Shown: piece by piece, positions 18,989-27,169 of the stretch
Position numbering within the stretch: position 1 is the first letter of the stretch
Layout: every line of letters starts with the position of its first letter
Source of the DNA: an uncultured Granulosicoccaceae bacterium
GTDB taxonomy: Bacteria > Pseudomonadota > Gammaproteobacteria > Granulosicoccales > Granulosicoccaceae
DNA length: 33,233 nucleotides
Reading direction: 5' to 3'
NCBI GenBank assembly: GCA_938003855.1
Contig: CALKXD010000017.1
Span: 1-33,233 of the forward strand
The notes under the pieces: model-generated
What the model saw: the letters and a program-made list of their open reading frames with translations, nothing else
The model's database searches: none
Told to the model about the DNA's origin: nothing
Made by a program: the position numbers and the translations under genes

Positions 18989-19714
18989 ATGGCAACTCTG
19001 GCAGCCACCGATATCAGGAAATCATACGGCAAACGACAAATCCTGACTGGCGTAAACCTGCATGTCGATGAGGGCGAGGTCGTTGGGCTGCTCGGGCCAA
19101 ACGGGGCGGGAAAAACCACCTGCTTTTATATTGTGGTGGGGCTGGTCAAGCCTGACAACGGTAAAATTGTACTCAATGATCGCGAAATAACCCACCATCC
19201 AATGCACGCCAGAGCGCGCCTGGGGGTCGGTTATTTACCCCAGGAAGCGTCAGTTTTCAGAAAACTGACTGTCGAACAAAACATTCTGTCAATACTCCAA
19301 TACCGCGACGATCTGCACAAACGCCATTACCGTGACACCGTCGAAGTGCTACTCGAAGATTTACAAATCACGCACATACGTGACAGCCTCGGCATGAGCC
19401 TGTCCGGTGGTGAACGCAGACGGGTAGAAATAGCAAGAGCATTGGCAGCTGACCCCGCTTTCATTCTTCTAGATGAACCGTTTGCCGGCGTTGATCCCAT
19501 CTCTGTACTCGATATACAGCGTATCATTGTGCACTTGCAGCAACGAGGTATTGGCGTACTAATCACCGATCACAACGTGCGCGAAACACTGGGGATATGT
19601 GAGCGCGCCTATATCCTCAGTGATGGCAAAGTGATCGCCGAAGGCAGCGCAGAACAGATACTTCAGAATCAGAAAGTCAAGGAGGTTTATCTGGGGGACA
19701 ATTTCACTCTCTGA
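18989..19714 (+). CDS. lptB: LPS export ABC transporter ATPase LptB
   Basis: The product is 241 aa, identical in length to E. coli LptB. It powers LPS extraction from the inner membrane with LptF and LptG, which are not in this window. Walker [10 protein letters not shown] lies at 36-44. The signature [16 protein letters not shown], Walker [14 protein letters not shown] and H-loop [10 protein letters not shown] follow, and the [17 protein letters not shown] and [17 protein letters not shown] segments are typical. Starts exist upstream (18962 and earlier), but ATG 18989 yields [14 protein letters not shown], aligned with the E. coli N-terminus. Confidence 0.97.
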   Translation: MATLAATDIRKSYGKRQILTGVNLHVDEGEVVGLLGPNGAGKTTCFYIVVGLVKPDNGKIVLNDREITHHPMHARARLGVGYLPQEASVFRKLTVEQNILSILQYRDDLHKRHYRDTVEVLLEDLQITHIRDSLGMSLSGGERRRVEIARALAADPAFILLDEPFAGVDPISVLDIQRIIVHLQQRGIGVLITDHNVRETLGICERAYILSDGKVIAEGSAEQILQNQKVKEVYLGDNFTL

Positions 19715-20184
19715 AGAAGACAGCATGACCGTTCCGTACAACGGCAATCGCTTTACGCCAAACGCTATTGACAGCCGCATACAGGTCAGAGACGACGGCA
19801 GAAAAACGACGCCAACAATCGGACACACCACCGGTGATATCCCGGCGCCTGTGCAACATCTTTACCACATTTACCGATACAATAAGACACCATGCAATAC
19901 CGACAAATAAAGTAGGTTTCGCATTGCAGTTAGGGACTTTTGAACCATACTTTACTCGTGCATCGTCGCTGCAGTTGTAGCAACACGGAGCATATAACGA
20001 AGCAACAACGGTCTTTGGCATTTGGAGGTTCACGCTGGCAATGGACGCCGGGCGATCACTCCACCGAGGAATGCCAAAATGAGTTGCCCCCCAAACGACG
20101 CGCTACGTTGGCATGTTCGTGTGGGAGGCCACAATCTCAGTTGATCGTCCGCTACAAGTCATCAACGGGTAAACGCACATATCT
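19715..20184. other. Intergenic region before rpoN with a nested stem
   Basis: 470 bp with no gene-like frame. A nested dyad lies at 20014-20078: TTTGGCATT (20014-20022) pairs with AATGCCAAA (20070-20078), and inside it TGGAG (20023-20027) pairs with CTCCA (20059-20063). It would sit in the rpoN leader, about 110 nt before the start. I see no clear terminator after lptB. Confidence 0.45.
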
Positions 20185-21723
20185 ATGAAACACTCCCTGC
20201 AAATGAAAATCGGCCAACAGTTGGCCATGACACCGCAGCTGCAACAGGCGATAAAACTACTACAACTTTCTACTCTGGAACTACAAACCGAGATACAACA
20301 AGCGCTTGAAACCAACCCCATGCTGGAGGTTCAGGAAGACAGCGAAGACAACTCAGAGAAAGAAGCTGCCAAAATGCGCAGCGACAACGAAAGAGAAAGT
20401 AAGGAGCAAGATTCCGAAAAAGATTCCAGCGATGACAGTTCCATCGACCACATGGAAGACATGAACTCAGCCATTGAAGTGTCAGATGCTACACCGGACA
20501 TCCCTGACGAACTTCCAGTGGACAGCGCCTGGGAAGATATCTATGAGCCGGCCTACGGGTCCGGCTCTATGCAGTCCGGCGAAGAAAACCAGCGCGACTT
20601 CACCGAATACACCAGTGCCGGCAGCGGCAACCTGCAGGACCACCTGCTCGAACAACTGCGCCTGCGATCTATGACTGAGTCAGACCAGATCATTGCAGCA
20701 ACCGTGGTCAACTGCATCGACGATAACGGCTATCTCGAAGACGAAATAGAAGACATCCTCGAGGCCGTAAATGCAAACTTTACCAACCCGGAGGATTTTT
20801 GCGATGCCGAGGAAGTTGAAGCTATTCTTAGACTGATCCAGCAGCTTGATCCTATCGGCTGCGGATCACGGGATACCCGCGAATGCATGTTGATCCAGCT
20901 TCAGGAAATGGACACCAGCCCACACATTGAAGTCTGCAAGCAAATGATAAGCGAGCATTTGCAAATGTTAGCCGCACGCGACTTTGCGAAAATCAAGCGC
21001 CAGCTCAAAATTAATGACGCCCAGTTGCAGCAGTCAATTCAGACGATCCAAAGCCTCACTCCGCGCCCCGGGTCGCAAATCGTTTCAAACAAACCCCAGT
21101 ATATTGTTCCGGACGTCTTCGTGAAAAAAGTCAAAGGCGTCTGGCGCGTTGAACTGAACCCGGATATCGCGCCGAGACTTGCGGTAAATTCAATGTATGC
21201 CGGATTGGTTAAGCGAGCCGACAAAAGCGACGATAACAACTACATGCGAAACCAGCTACAGGAAGCACGGTGGTTCATAAAAAGCTTGCAAAGTCGCAAC
21301 GAAACACTGCTGCGGGTTGGTACCGCTATCGTTGAGCGCCAGCGCGGTTTCCTTGAGTACGGTGATGAAGCCATGCGACCACTGGTACTCAGAGATATCG
21401 CCGAACACCTCGAGCTCCACGAGTCCACCATTTCCCGTGTCACAACACAAAAGTATATTCACACGCCACGTGGTATATTTGAATTCAAATATTTTTTCTC
21501 GAGCCACGTGTCAACCTCTGACGGTGGCGAGTGTTCGGCAACTGCCATACGGGCAATGATCAGAAAGTTCATTGCCAAAGAAGACCCAGGAAAACCTTTG
21601 AGCGATAGCAAAATAGCAAGTACACTGGTGGCGTCAGGGATACAGGTAGCCAGACGGACCGTCGCTAAATATCGGGAATCTATGTCTATACCACCATCAA
21701 ACGAAAGAAAGCGACTGACCTAA
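20185..21723 (+). CDS. rpoN: RNA polymerase sigma-54 factor RpoN
   Basis: The product is 512 aa, slightly longer than E. coli (477). It directs RNA polymerase to -24/-12 promoters that need an AAA+ activator. Region I is Gln/Leu-rich (QQLAMTPQLQQAIKLLQLSTLELQ, residues about 11-35). A very acidic region II (about 50-150) accounts for the extra length. The core-binding domain includes LRLRSMTESDQ and LDPIGCGSRDTRECM. The HTH contains LELHESTISRVTTQKYIHTPRG. The RpoN box ARRTVAKYRE is at 489-498. The Shine-Dalgarno is weak. It heads the nitrogen-PTS block as in many proteobacteria. Confidence 0.98.
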   Translation: MKHSLQMKIGQQLAMTPQLQQAIKLLQLSTLELQTEIQQALETNPMLEVQEDSEDNSEKEAAKMRSDNERESKEQDSEKDSSDDSSIDHMEDMNSAIEVSDATPDIPDELPVDSAWEDIYEPAYGSGSMQSGEENQRDFTEYTSAGSGNLQDHLLEQLRLRSMTESDQIIAATVVNCIDDNGYLEDEIEDILEAVNANFTNPEDFCDAEEVEAILRLIQQLDPIGCGSRDTRECMLIQLQEMDTSPHIEVCKQMISEHLQMLAARDFAKIKRQLKINDAQLQQSIQTIQSLTPRPGSQIVSNKPQYIVPDVFVKKVKGVWRVELNPDIAPRLAVNSMYAGLVKRADKSDDNNYMRNQLQEARWFIKSLQSRNETLLRVGTAIVERQRGFLEYGDEAMRPLVLRDIAEHLELHESTISRVTTQKYIHTPRGIFEFKYFFSSHVSTSDGGECSATAIRAMIRKFIAKEDPGKPLSDSKIASTLVASGIQVARRTVAKYRESMSIPPSNERKRLT

Positions 21724-21787
21724 GTGGTCATTGCGCCCAGCGCATGAAGTCTATTTCAAGCACAATATCCCTCAGTCAGTGCAACCA

Positions 21788-21870
21788 CCAGGGCGGCGTA
21801 TCCGCCCTGGCGGCACCCGTAATATCAACAGCACCCTGCTGCGGCCCTGCCCTTCGGCGGACGGCCAGCA
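21788..21870 (+). other. Two GC-rich hairpins between rpoN and hpf
   Basis: A perfect 9-bp stem (CCAGGGCGG, loop CGTAT, CCGCCCTGG) lies at 21788-21810. A second, interrupted stem at 21837-21870 pairs TGCT/AGCA, GGCC/GGCC and GCC/GGC around a CTTC loop. Neither is followed by a T run. They may mark the end of the rpoN message, partial termination, or a processing site. Confidence 0.5.
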
Positions 21871-21980
21871 CCCTTCTGTTCCGGCCCCTCAAACATCGCG
21901 CTGTTCACTCTATACCCGGACGGCCGATGATTGTCCCTGCGCAAAGCAATTACGCAATAATTATCAGGAGAGAGACGAGC

Positions 21981-22313
21981 ATGAACTTAACCGTCACTGG
22001 ACACCACATCGACGTCACAGATTCGCTGCGTCATTATGTCACATCAAAAATGGATCGCCTCGAGCGCCATTCCGACGATGTAATGGATGTCCACGTTATT
22101 CTCACCGTTGAAAAACAACGACAACGGGCAGAAGCGACCGTAAACGTTAAAGGGGCTCAACTTTTTGCAGACACAATCGAGTCCGACATGTACGCTGCGA
22201 TCGACCTGCTCACCGATAAACTGGACCGGCAATTGATCAAGCACAAAGAAAAGCTGAAAGATCACCACCGTAAAGACAAAGATAAACTGAACATCGATGC
22301 TATTGAAGAATAG
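21981..22313 (+). CDS. hpf: Ribosome hibernation-promoting factor HPF (short form)
   Basis: The product is 110 aa. HPF binds the 30S decoding region of idle ribosomes and helps form 100S dimers in stationary phase. MNLTVTGHHIDVTDSLRHYVTSKMDRLERH and EATVNVKGAQLFADTIESDMYAAIDLLTDKLDRQLIKHKEK are characteristic. The frame runs much further upstream, but ATG 21981 begins the conserved domain and follows a purine-rich CAGGAGAGAGA. The basic tail after residue 90 is longer than in E. coli HPF (95 aa) but far shorter than the long-form dimerisation domain. It is the usual gene between rpoN and ptsN. Confidence 0.96.
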   Translation: MNLTVTGHHIDVTDSLRHYVTSKMDRLERHSDDVMDVHVILTVEKQRQRAEATVNVKGAQLFADTIESDMYAAIDLLTDKLDRQLIKHKEKLKDHHRKDKDKLNIDAIEE

Positions 22314-22365
22314 GTCGGCAATCCAGCCGCAACTGGCCCTGTACAGACCGGCCCTAACCTAGACA

Positions 22366-22860
22366 ATGTCAGAACACACAATCAGCAATTTACTGGACTT
22401 GTCCCGCATATCCTGCGGGGCATCTTCAACCAGCAAAAAGAAGAGCCTGCAACTGGTAGCCCAGCTCATGGAACACTGGTTGGGTTTCGACGATGATGAC
22501 GACGACGACGGCGTCGATATGGACGTCATGGACGCACTTGCCGCTCGAGAGCGGTTGGGCTGCACCGGAATGGGTCACGGCATTGCCATTCCGCATGGTC
22601 GGGTGGACTTCATCACCGAACCACTCGGCGCTCTGGTCACACTGGACCAACCTGTCGATTTCGATGCCCCTGACGAGCAACCGGTCGATGTCGTTTTTGG
22701 CCTGCTGATGCCGGAAGATCAAACCGAAGAGCACCTGAAAGTACTTGCTTCACTGGCAAAATTTTTCAACTCACCGGAAAACCGCGCTGCTGTTCGATTG
22801 TCGCGATCCGCCGAGGAGCTCATTGAGATCATCGCCACCGCAGAGTCACAGGACTCCTGA
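22366..22860 (+). CDS. ptsN: Nitrogen-regulatory PTS EIIA component PtsN
   Basis: The product is 164 aa. EIIA-Ntr accepts phosphate from HPr/NPr on His and regulates potassium transport and sigma-54-linked processes; it does not take up sugar. The phosphorylation site is H77 in GIAIPHGRV. RERLGCTGMGHG before it and FGLLMPEDQTEEHLKVLASLAKFF after it match the family. Seven consecutive Asp (42-48) plus further acidic residues form a loop just before the conserved ALAARERLG helix; E. coli PtsN has no such run. It follows hpf by 52 bp. Confidence 0.95.
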   Translation: MSEHTISNLLDLSRISCGASSTSKKKSLQLVAQLMEHWLGFDDDDDDDGVDMDVMDALAARERLGCTGMGHGIAIPHGRVDFITEPLGALVTLDQPVDFDAPDEQPVDVVFGLLMPEDQTEEHLKVLASLAKFFNSPENRAAVRLSRSAEELIEIIATAESQDS

Positions 22861-23093
22861 CCCACCGCATTGCCACCTGCGCACAACTGGCCACCGGCAA
22901 TGCAACCTCAGAGCGGGCTGGATCCACGGCGGACATAACGATCGACCCCTGCAAGTCCTGACGGTTTTCAACCAGCCACAACGGATAGCAACCCATTGCC
23001 GGGCAGCGACGTCTGTGCAATTCTCTACGGACCCGACGAGCACAGCCACCCGCTATCGGTAGCAACGAATACAGGACATTCCAGATCAATACA

Positions 23094-24008
23094 CTGACCG
23101 TCAACGAGCTGTTCCGGGATCTTAGTCAGCAATTATCTCTGACCTGGTCTGCTGGCCAGGACGGCAGTGATCGCTCGATTGAAAAGAGCTCAGCGGCCTA
23201 TCGACCCAATCTACTCGGCCTCCTCAACCTGATCAGTCCGAATCGCATCCAATTGATCGGCAAAGCCGAGGTTGCCGGCATGTCCCGGCTCAGCAGCTCG
23301 GTGCAACAGGAAATATTCCAGCAGAACAGTCAGCTGATTATCATGGCCGACGGCGTAGAGCCGGACAAAGAACTCATTGAGTTAGCCACCAAAACCTCGA
23401 CTCCGCTGCTGACCAGCCCGCTGCCGTGCCGCCGCCTGATCAACTCACTGGGGCAATATTTAACGCAACGCCTCAGCGACACTGTAATTATCCATGGCGT
23501 TCTGATGGAAGTGCTTGGCGCCGGCGTGCTGGTGACCGGCGAGAGCTCAGTGGGTAAAAGTGAATTGGCGCTGGAATTGATTTCGCGGGGTCACAAGCTG
23601 GTGGCCGACGATGCCCCTGAGTTCAGACGAATAGCGCATAATATAATTGAAGGCAGCTGCCCGCCTCTGCTGCGCGATTTTCTCGAAGTACGCGGACTTG
23701 GCGTTATAAATGTGCGCCGCATGTATGGTCATGCCAGCACCAGACACCAGAAAATACTGCGCTTCATCGTACGGCTTGAGTTGATGGACGAAGCCCGTCC
23801 GTTTGACGAAAGCACTCGACTCAGCGGCATCGAGCAAATCAGGGACGTACTCGGAGTTGAGATCTCCGAACTGACTATCCCGGTGGCGCCCGGTCGCAAC
23901 CTGGCAGTGCTGGTAGAGGCCGCTGTGCGCAATTATCTATTGAAGAAAAGCGGTTACGATAGTGCAGAAGAATTTGAATCTCTCCAACAACAAATGATGG
24001 ACCCCTGA
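23094..24008 (+). CDS. hprK: HPr kinase/phosphorylase HprK, probably starting at CTG
   Basis: The product is 304 aa. HprK phosphorylates HPr on Ser46 and can remove the phosphate, tuning PTS output. Walker A GESSVGKS is at 149-156, the preceding His of HGVLME is H134, and the family signature LEVRGLGVINVR is at 197-208. The first ATG/GTG/TTG-type start is TTG 23253, deep inside the N-terminal domain. Homology continues upstream in the same open frame (WSAGQDGSDR, NLLGLLNLISPNRIQ) to CTG-ACC-GTC-AAC-GAG-CTG-TTC at 23094, exactly where relatives begin M-T-V-x-x-L-F. No ATG, GTG or TTG occurs in this frame between the stop at 22986 and 23253. A CTG start is therefore inferred; a sequencing error is the alternative. 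Confidence 0.88.
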   Translation: MTVNELFRDLSQQLSLTWSAGQDGSDRSIEKSSAAYRPNLLGLLNLISPNRIQLIGKAEVAGMSRLSSSVQQEIFQQNSQLIIMADGVEPDKELIELATKTSTPLLTSPLPCRRLINSLGQYLTQRLSDTVIIHGVLMEVLGAGVLVTGESSVGKSELALELISRGHKLVADDAPEFRRIAHNIIEGSCPPLLRDFLEVRGLGVINVRRMYGHASTRHQKILRFIVRLELMDEARPFDESTRLSGIEQIRDVLGVEISELTIPVAPGRNLAVLVEAAVRNYLLKKSGYDSAEEFESLQQQMMDP

Positions 24009-24012
24009 TGTT

Positions 24013-24867
24013 ATGCAGATGATTATTGTCAGTGGCCTGTCGGGCGCCGGTAAAAGTGTCGCGCTCCACACCCTCGAGGACGAAGGCTTTTTTTGTGTCG
24101 ACAACCTGCCAATCAGCATGCTGGTAGACCTGGCCCGGAAAATGTCAGCCGACACAGAAAGCTACGACCGTGTAGCCGTGGGCATAGATGCACGCGGGGA
24201 AGTTGACCTGCTCGATCAGTTCGAATCTGTCGTGACCCAGGTTCGATCTCTGGGGGTTGAAACCCAATTGATATTCCTCGATGCACAGGGCGAAACACTG
24301 ATCACCCGTTTCAGTGAAACCCGCCGCAAGCACCCACTGTCCAGACACGGAGCGCCACTCGAAGCCGCCATTAGTACCGAACGCATTCTACTTGGACGTC
24401 TGGAGCAGATCGCTGACGTCGGCATCGACACTACCAACCTTAACTTACATCAATTGCGAGAAGTCATTCGCAGCCGGGTTATAGGCCTTAACCGCCAACC
24501 GATGAATATCATGCTGCAATCCTTCGGGTTCAAACATGGGCAACCACACGGCACTGACTTCATTTTTGACGTCCGCTGCCTACCCAACCCCTACTGGTCT
24601 GCCAACTTGCGACCAATGACCGGGCGTGATTCACCCGTGGCAGCATTCCTCGAGCAACACAACAGGGTCGAGCTCATGGTCGATCACATCAGTCACTTTT
24701 TTCTCGAGTGGGCGCCGATTTTCGAAGCGGAAAACCGCTCCTATCTGACGGTATCGATCGGCTGCACGGGTGGACGCCACCGTTCCGTTTACGTAGTTGA
24801 GGCTGTTAACAAACGGGTAAACACCAAGGTAGACAATATTACTGTTAAACACAGAGAGATTGACTAA
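24013..24867 (+). CDS. rapZ: RNase adapter protein RapZ
   Basis: The product is 284 aa, the same length as E. coli RapZ. It is a nucleotide-binding protein that in enterics binds the small RNA GlmZ and directs RNase E to it, sensing glucosamine-6-phosphate. Walker A GLSGAGKS is at residues 8-15. FFCVDNLP, VAVGIDARG, FLDAQGETLITRFSETRRKHPL, the FDVRCLPNPYW segment and the C-terminal IGCTGGRHRSVYV are all conserved. The start is four bases after the hprK stop, so the two are coupled. It may act on a different RNA in this lineage. Confidence 0.97.
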   Translation: MQMIIVSGLSGAGKSVALHTLEDEGFFCVDNLPISMLVDLARKMSADTESYDRVAVGIDARGEVDLLDQFESVVTQVRSLGVETQLIFLDAQGETLITRFSETRRKHPLSRHGAPLEAAISTERILLGRLEQIADVGIDTTNLNLHQLREVIRSRVIGLNRQPMNIMLQSFGFKHGQPHGTDFIFDVRCLPNPYWSANLRPMTGRDSPVAAFLEQHNRVELMVDHISHFFLEWAPIFEAENRSYLTVSIGCTGGRHRSVYVVEAVNKRVNTKVDNITVKHREID

Positions 24868-24908
24868 TAAATAGGTTTCTGCAGAATCGTTGGAGAATCC
24901 CGACTTTG

Positions 24909-24979
24909 CTCCCCGCTCAACACAGTGACAAACAAACCCGGGGAAATTAATACCAGCCAGTGACAGGTAAATCTCCCCG
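24909..24979 (+). other. ptsH leader with two competing partners for one GC block
   Basis: CGGGGAAATT (24939-24948) pairs with AATCTCCCCG (24970-24979), one mismatch, loop 21 nt. An identical CTCCCCG also occurs upstream at about 24909-24915, so the CGGGGA block could pair on either side. It lies between rapZ and ptsH. Any switching role is inference. Confidence 0.4.
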
Positions 24980-25005
24980 AGGCACCAGCACAACAAGGGA
25001 CTACA

Positions 25006-25275
25006 TTGCAGCATAAACACATAGACATCATCAACAAGCTTGGACTGCATGCCCGTGCTGCCGCCAAGCTGGTCAAGCTCGCCAGCAGTTTTGAAAGCAG
25101 TATCGAAATTGAAAAGGACGAGCAGCGTGTCAACGCAAAGAGCATCATGGGCGTTATGATGCTGGCCGCCAGTCGCGGCAACACCATTTCTATCTATGCA
25201 GAAGGTGCAGACGAAATCGACGCGATCCAGCAAATCGAAACCCTGATCTGCGATAAATTCGGTGAGCCCGAATAA
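25006..25275 (+). CDS. ptsH: Phosphocarrier protein HPr
   Basis: The product is 89 aa. HPr relays phosphate from Enzyme I to EIIA proteins. His15 lies in GLHARAAAKL and Ser46 in NAKSIMGVMML, so both phosphorylation sites sit at canonical numbering: His for Enzyme I, Ser for HprK. It starts with TTG, preceded by AAGGGA at about 6 nt. The stop overlaps the ptsI start (TAATG). Retention of Ser46 beside hprK supports a working HPr-kinase circuit. Confidence 0.96.
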   Translation: MQHKHIDIINKLGLHARAAAKLVKLASSFESSIEIEKDEQRVNAKSIMGVMMLAASRGNTISIYAEGADEIDAIQQIETLICDKFGEPE

Positions 25276-27008
25276 TGGCTTTGATGCTCAATGGCATGGG
25301 GGTGTCCCGCGGTGTGGCTATCGGGCCGGTGTTCATATTGCATCGAAATCAGCCGGAAATTATCGAAAAGGAGATTGACCGGAAAAACGTCGCCGCTGAA
25401 GTACGGCGATTTAAATCAGCCCACAGCGCTGCGCGTAAACAACTGCTCAAAGTAAGAGACGCTATTCCAGAGGGCTCACCGGAAGACATCAGCGCTTTCA
25501 TAGAAACCCACATATTGATGCTTGATGACTCGATGCTGTCCTCCACGCCAGGCGACCTGATCAAGCATCACCACTGCAACGCCGAGTGGGCGCTGAAGCT
25601 GCAGCGCGATGCGATTGTAAAAGTTTTCGAATCAATGAACGATCCCTACATCGCCACCCGTCGTGACGATGTCTACCACGTATTCGATCGGGTACTGCAA
25701 GCGCTGGCGAGCGGTGGTAAAAATCGTGAAATCGACGACACCGTCAGCTGGAAAGATCAGATCATAGTCGCCGATGACTTAACCCCGGCCGATACCGTGC
25801 TAATGCAGCACCATGGCGTGGCAGGATTTGTGACCGAAATGGGTGGTCCCTTGTCGCACACTGCGATTCTGGCACGCAGCCTGAACATTCCGGCGATTGT
25901 GGGACTGACTGAAGCACGGCGCTATCTCAAAGCCGGAGAGCAACTGGTGGTTGATGGCAGTTGCGGCCTGGTACTGGCTGATCCGGACGACCAGACCATA
26001 GATCACTTTCACAAGCGGCAGCGCGAAATTCGCCGCAAAGCGCGTGAACTGGTCAAGCTCACCGATGCAAAACCGCGCACCAAAAGCGGCGAAAAAATCA
26101 CTCTACTGGCAAATATTGAAATCGATGACGACCTAAAACTACTGCGCAAAGTCAACGCCGCTGGCGTCGGGCTGTATCGCACTGAATTTCTCTATATGCA
26201 TCGCAAAGATATCCCCGATGAAGAAGAACACTATAAAACCTACCTGAAGGTTCTGCGTGCACTACGTGGCGCGCCACTGACGATAAGAACTGTTGATCTT
26301 GGCGCCGACAAAGAAGTTGAACCGGTTTATACCGGGCCACTGGCGCACAATCCGGCAATGGGCCTGAGAGGCATTCGGCTTTGCCTGAATGACCCATCGC
26401 TGTTCGTGCCGCAACTGCGAGCTATTTTACGCGCGTCCGCCAAGGGCCCGATCAAAATCATGTTTCCCATGCTGACCACGGTGCCGGAATTACTGCAGGC
26501 GATTCAGCTACTGGAAAACACCAAAGACACTCTGCGCAGCAAGGGCATAAAGTTCGACAATAAAATTCAGGTAGGAGGCATGATTGAAGTCCCTGCCGCG
26601 GCAATATCAGCAGCGCATTTCGCTGAGCACCTTGACTTTCTATCAATCGGAACCAACGACCTGATTCAATACACACTTGCCATTGATCGCATTGATGATC
26701 AGGTCAACTACCTCTATGACCCGCTCAACCCTGCGGTACTGGCACTGATAAAGATTGTTATAGAGGCTGGGCTAAAACGAAAAATACCGGTTACCATGTG
26801 CGGTGAAATGGCAGGTAACAGCGAATACACCCGCCTGCTACTCGGCCTTGGGCTGCGCAACTTCAGCATGCCGCCCAATTCTATCCTCGAAGTAAAAAAT
26901 GTCCTGCGCGGCACTAATATCGCCACCATCCGGCGTCACGCTCTGGCACTGCTGCGATACAGTGATCGCAACAAGCAAGTTGACCTGATGGCCAAACTAA
27001 ATGCCTAG
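25275..27008 (+). CDS. ptsI: PTS Enzyme I (phosphoenolpyruvate-protein phosphotransferase)
   Basis: The product is 577 aa (E. coli EI is 575). It takes phosphate from PEP and passes it to HPr. The phosphohistidine is H195 in GGPLSHTAILARSLNIPAIVG. The C-terminal PEP-binding barrel shows GAAGVGLYRTEFLYM-like sequence, IMFPMLTTVPE, FLSIGTNDLIQYTLAIDR and TMCGEMAGN with the catalytic Cys. There is no N-terminal GAF domain, so this is EI rather than EI-Ntr (PtsP), although it sits in the rpoN/ptsN locus where PtsP-type chemistry would be expected. It overlaps ptsH and is coupled to it. Confidence 0.97.
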   Translation: MALMLNGMGVSRGVAIGPVFILHRNQPEIIEKEIDRKNVAAEVRRFKSAHSAARKQLLKVRDAIPEGSPEDISAFIETHILMLDDSMLSSTPGDLIKHHHCNAEWALKLQRDAIVKVFESMNDPYIATRRDDVYHVFDRVLQALASGGKNREIDDTVSWKDQIIVADDLTPADTVLMQHHGVAGFVTEMGGPLSHTAILARSLNIPAIVGLTEARRYLKAGEQLVVDGSCGLVLADPDDQTIDHFHKRQREIRRKARELVKLTDAKPRTKSGEKITLLANIEIDDDLKLLRKVNAAGVGLYRTEFLYMHRKDIPDEEEHYKTYLKVLRALRGAPLTIRTVDLGADKEVEPVYTGPLAHNPAMGLRGIRLCLNDPSLFVPQLRAILRASAKGPIKIMFPMLTTVPELLQAIQLLENTKDTLRSKGIKFDNKIQVGGMIEVPAAAISAAHFAEHLDFLSIGTNDLIQYTLAIDRIDDQVNYLYDPLNPAVLALIKIVIEAGLKRKIPVTMCGEMAGNSEYTRLLLGLGLRNFSMPPNSILEVKNVLRGTNIATIRRHALALLRYSDRNKQVDLMAKLNA

Positions 27009-27169
27009 AAAACGCCACGGGTGGAACGACGAACACCCGGACCGGCGCGCGCAACCATTACGATTAACCACCCTATCTATACAACAGCCGGACACAGTAA
27101 AACCCCCACGACCGGCCGACACGTAGCGGCCTTGAAAAACCGACAACCCTGAATTCAATCCAGAAGCCT

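Noticed and set aside
19715-20184. Sigma-54 (-24/-12) autoregulatory promoter before rpoN
   Set aside because: No TGGCAC-N5-TTGCA match was found by eye.
22829-23104. 91-aa minus-strand frame between ptsN and hprK
   Set aside because: It opposes the operon, has Arg/Trp-rich random composition, and overlaps the inferred hprK start.
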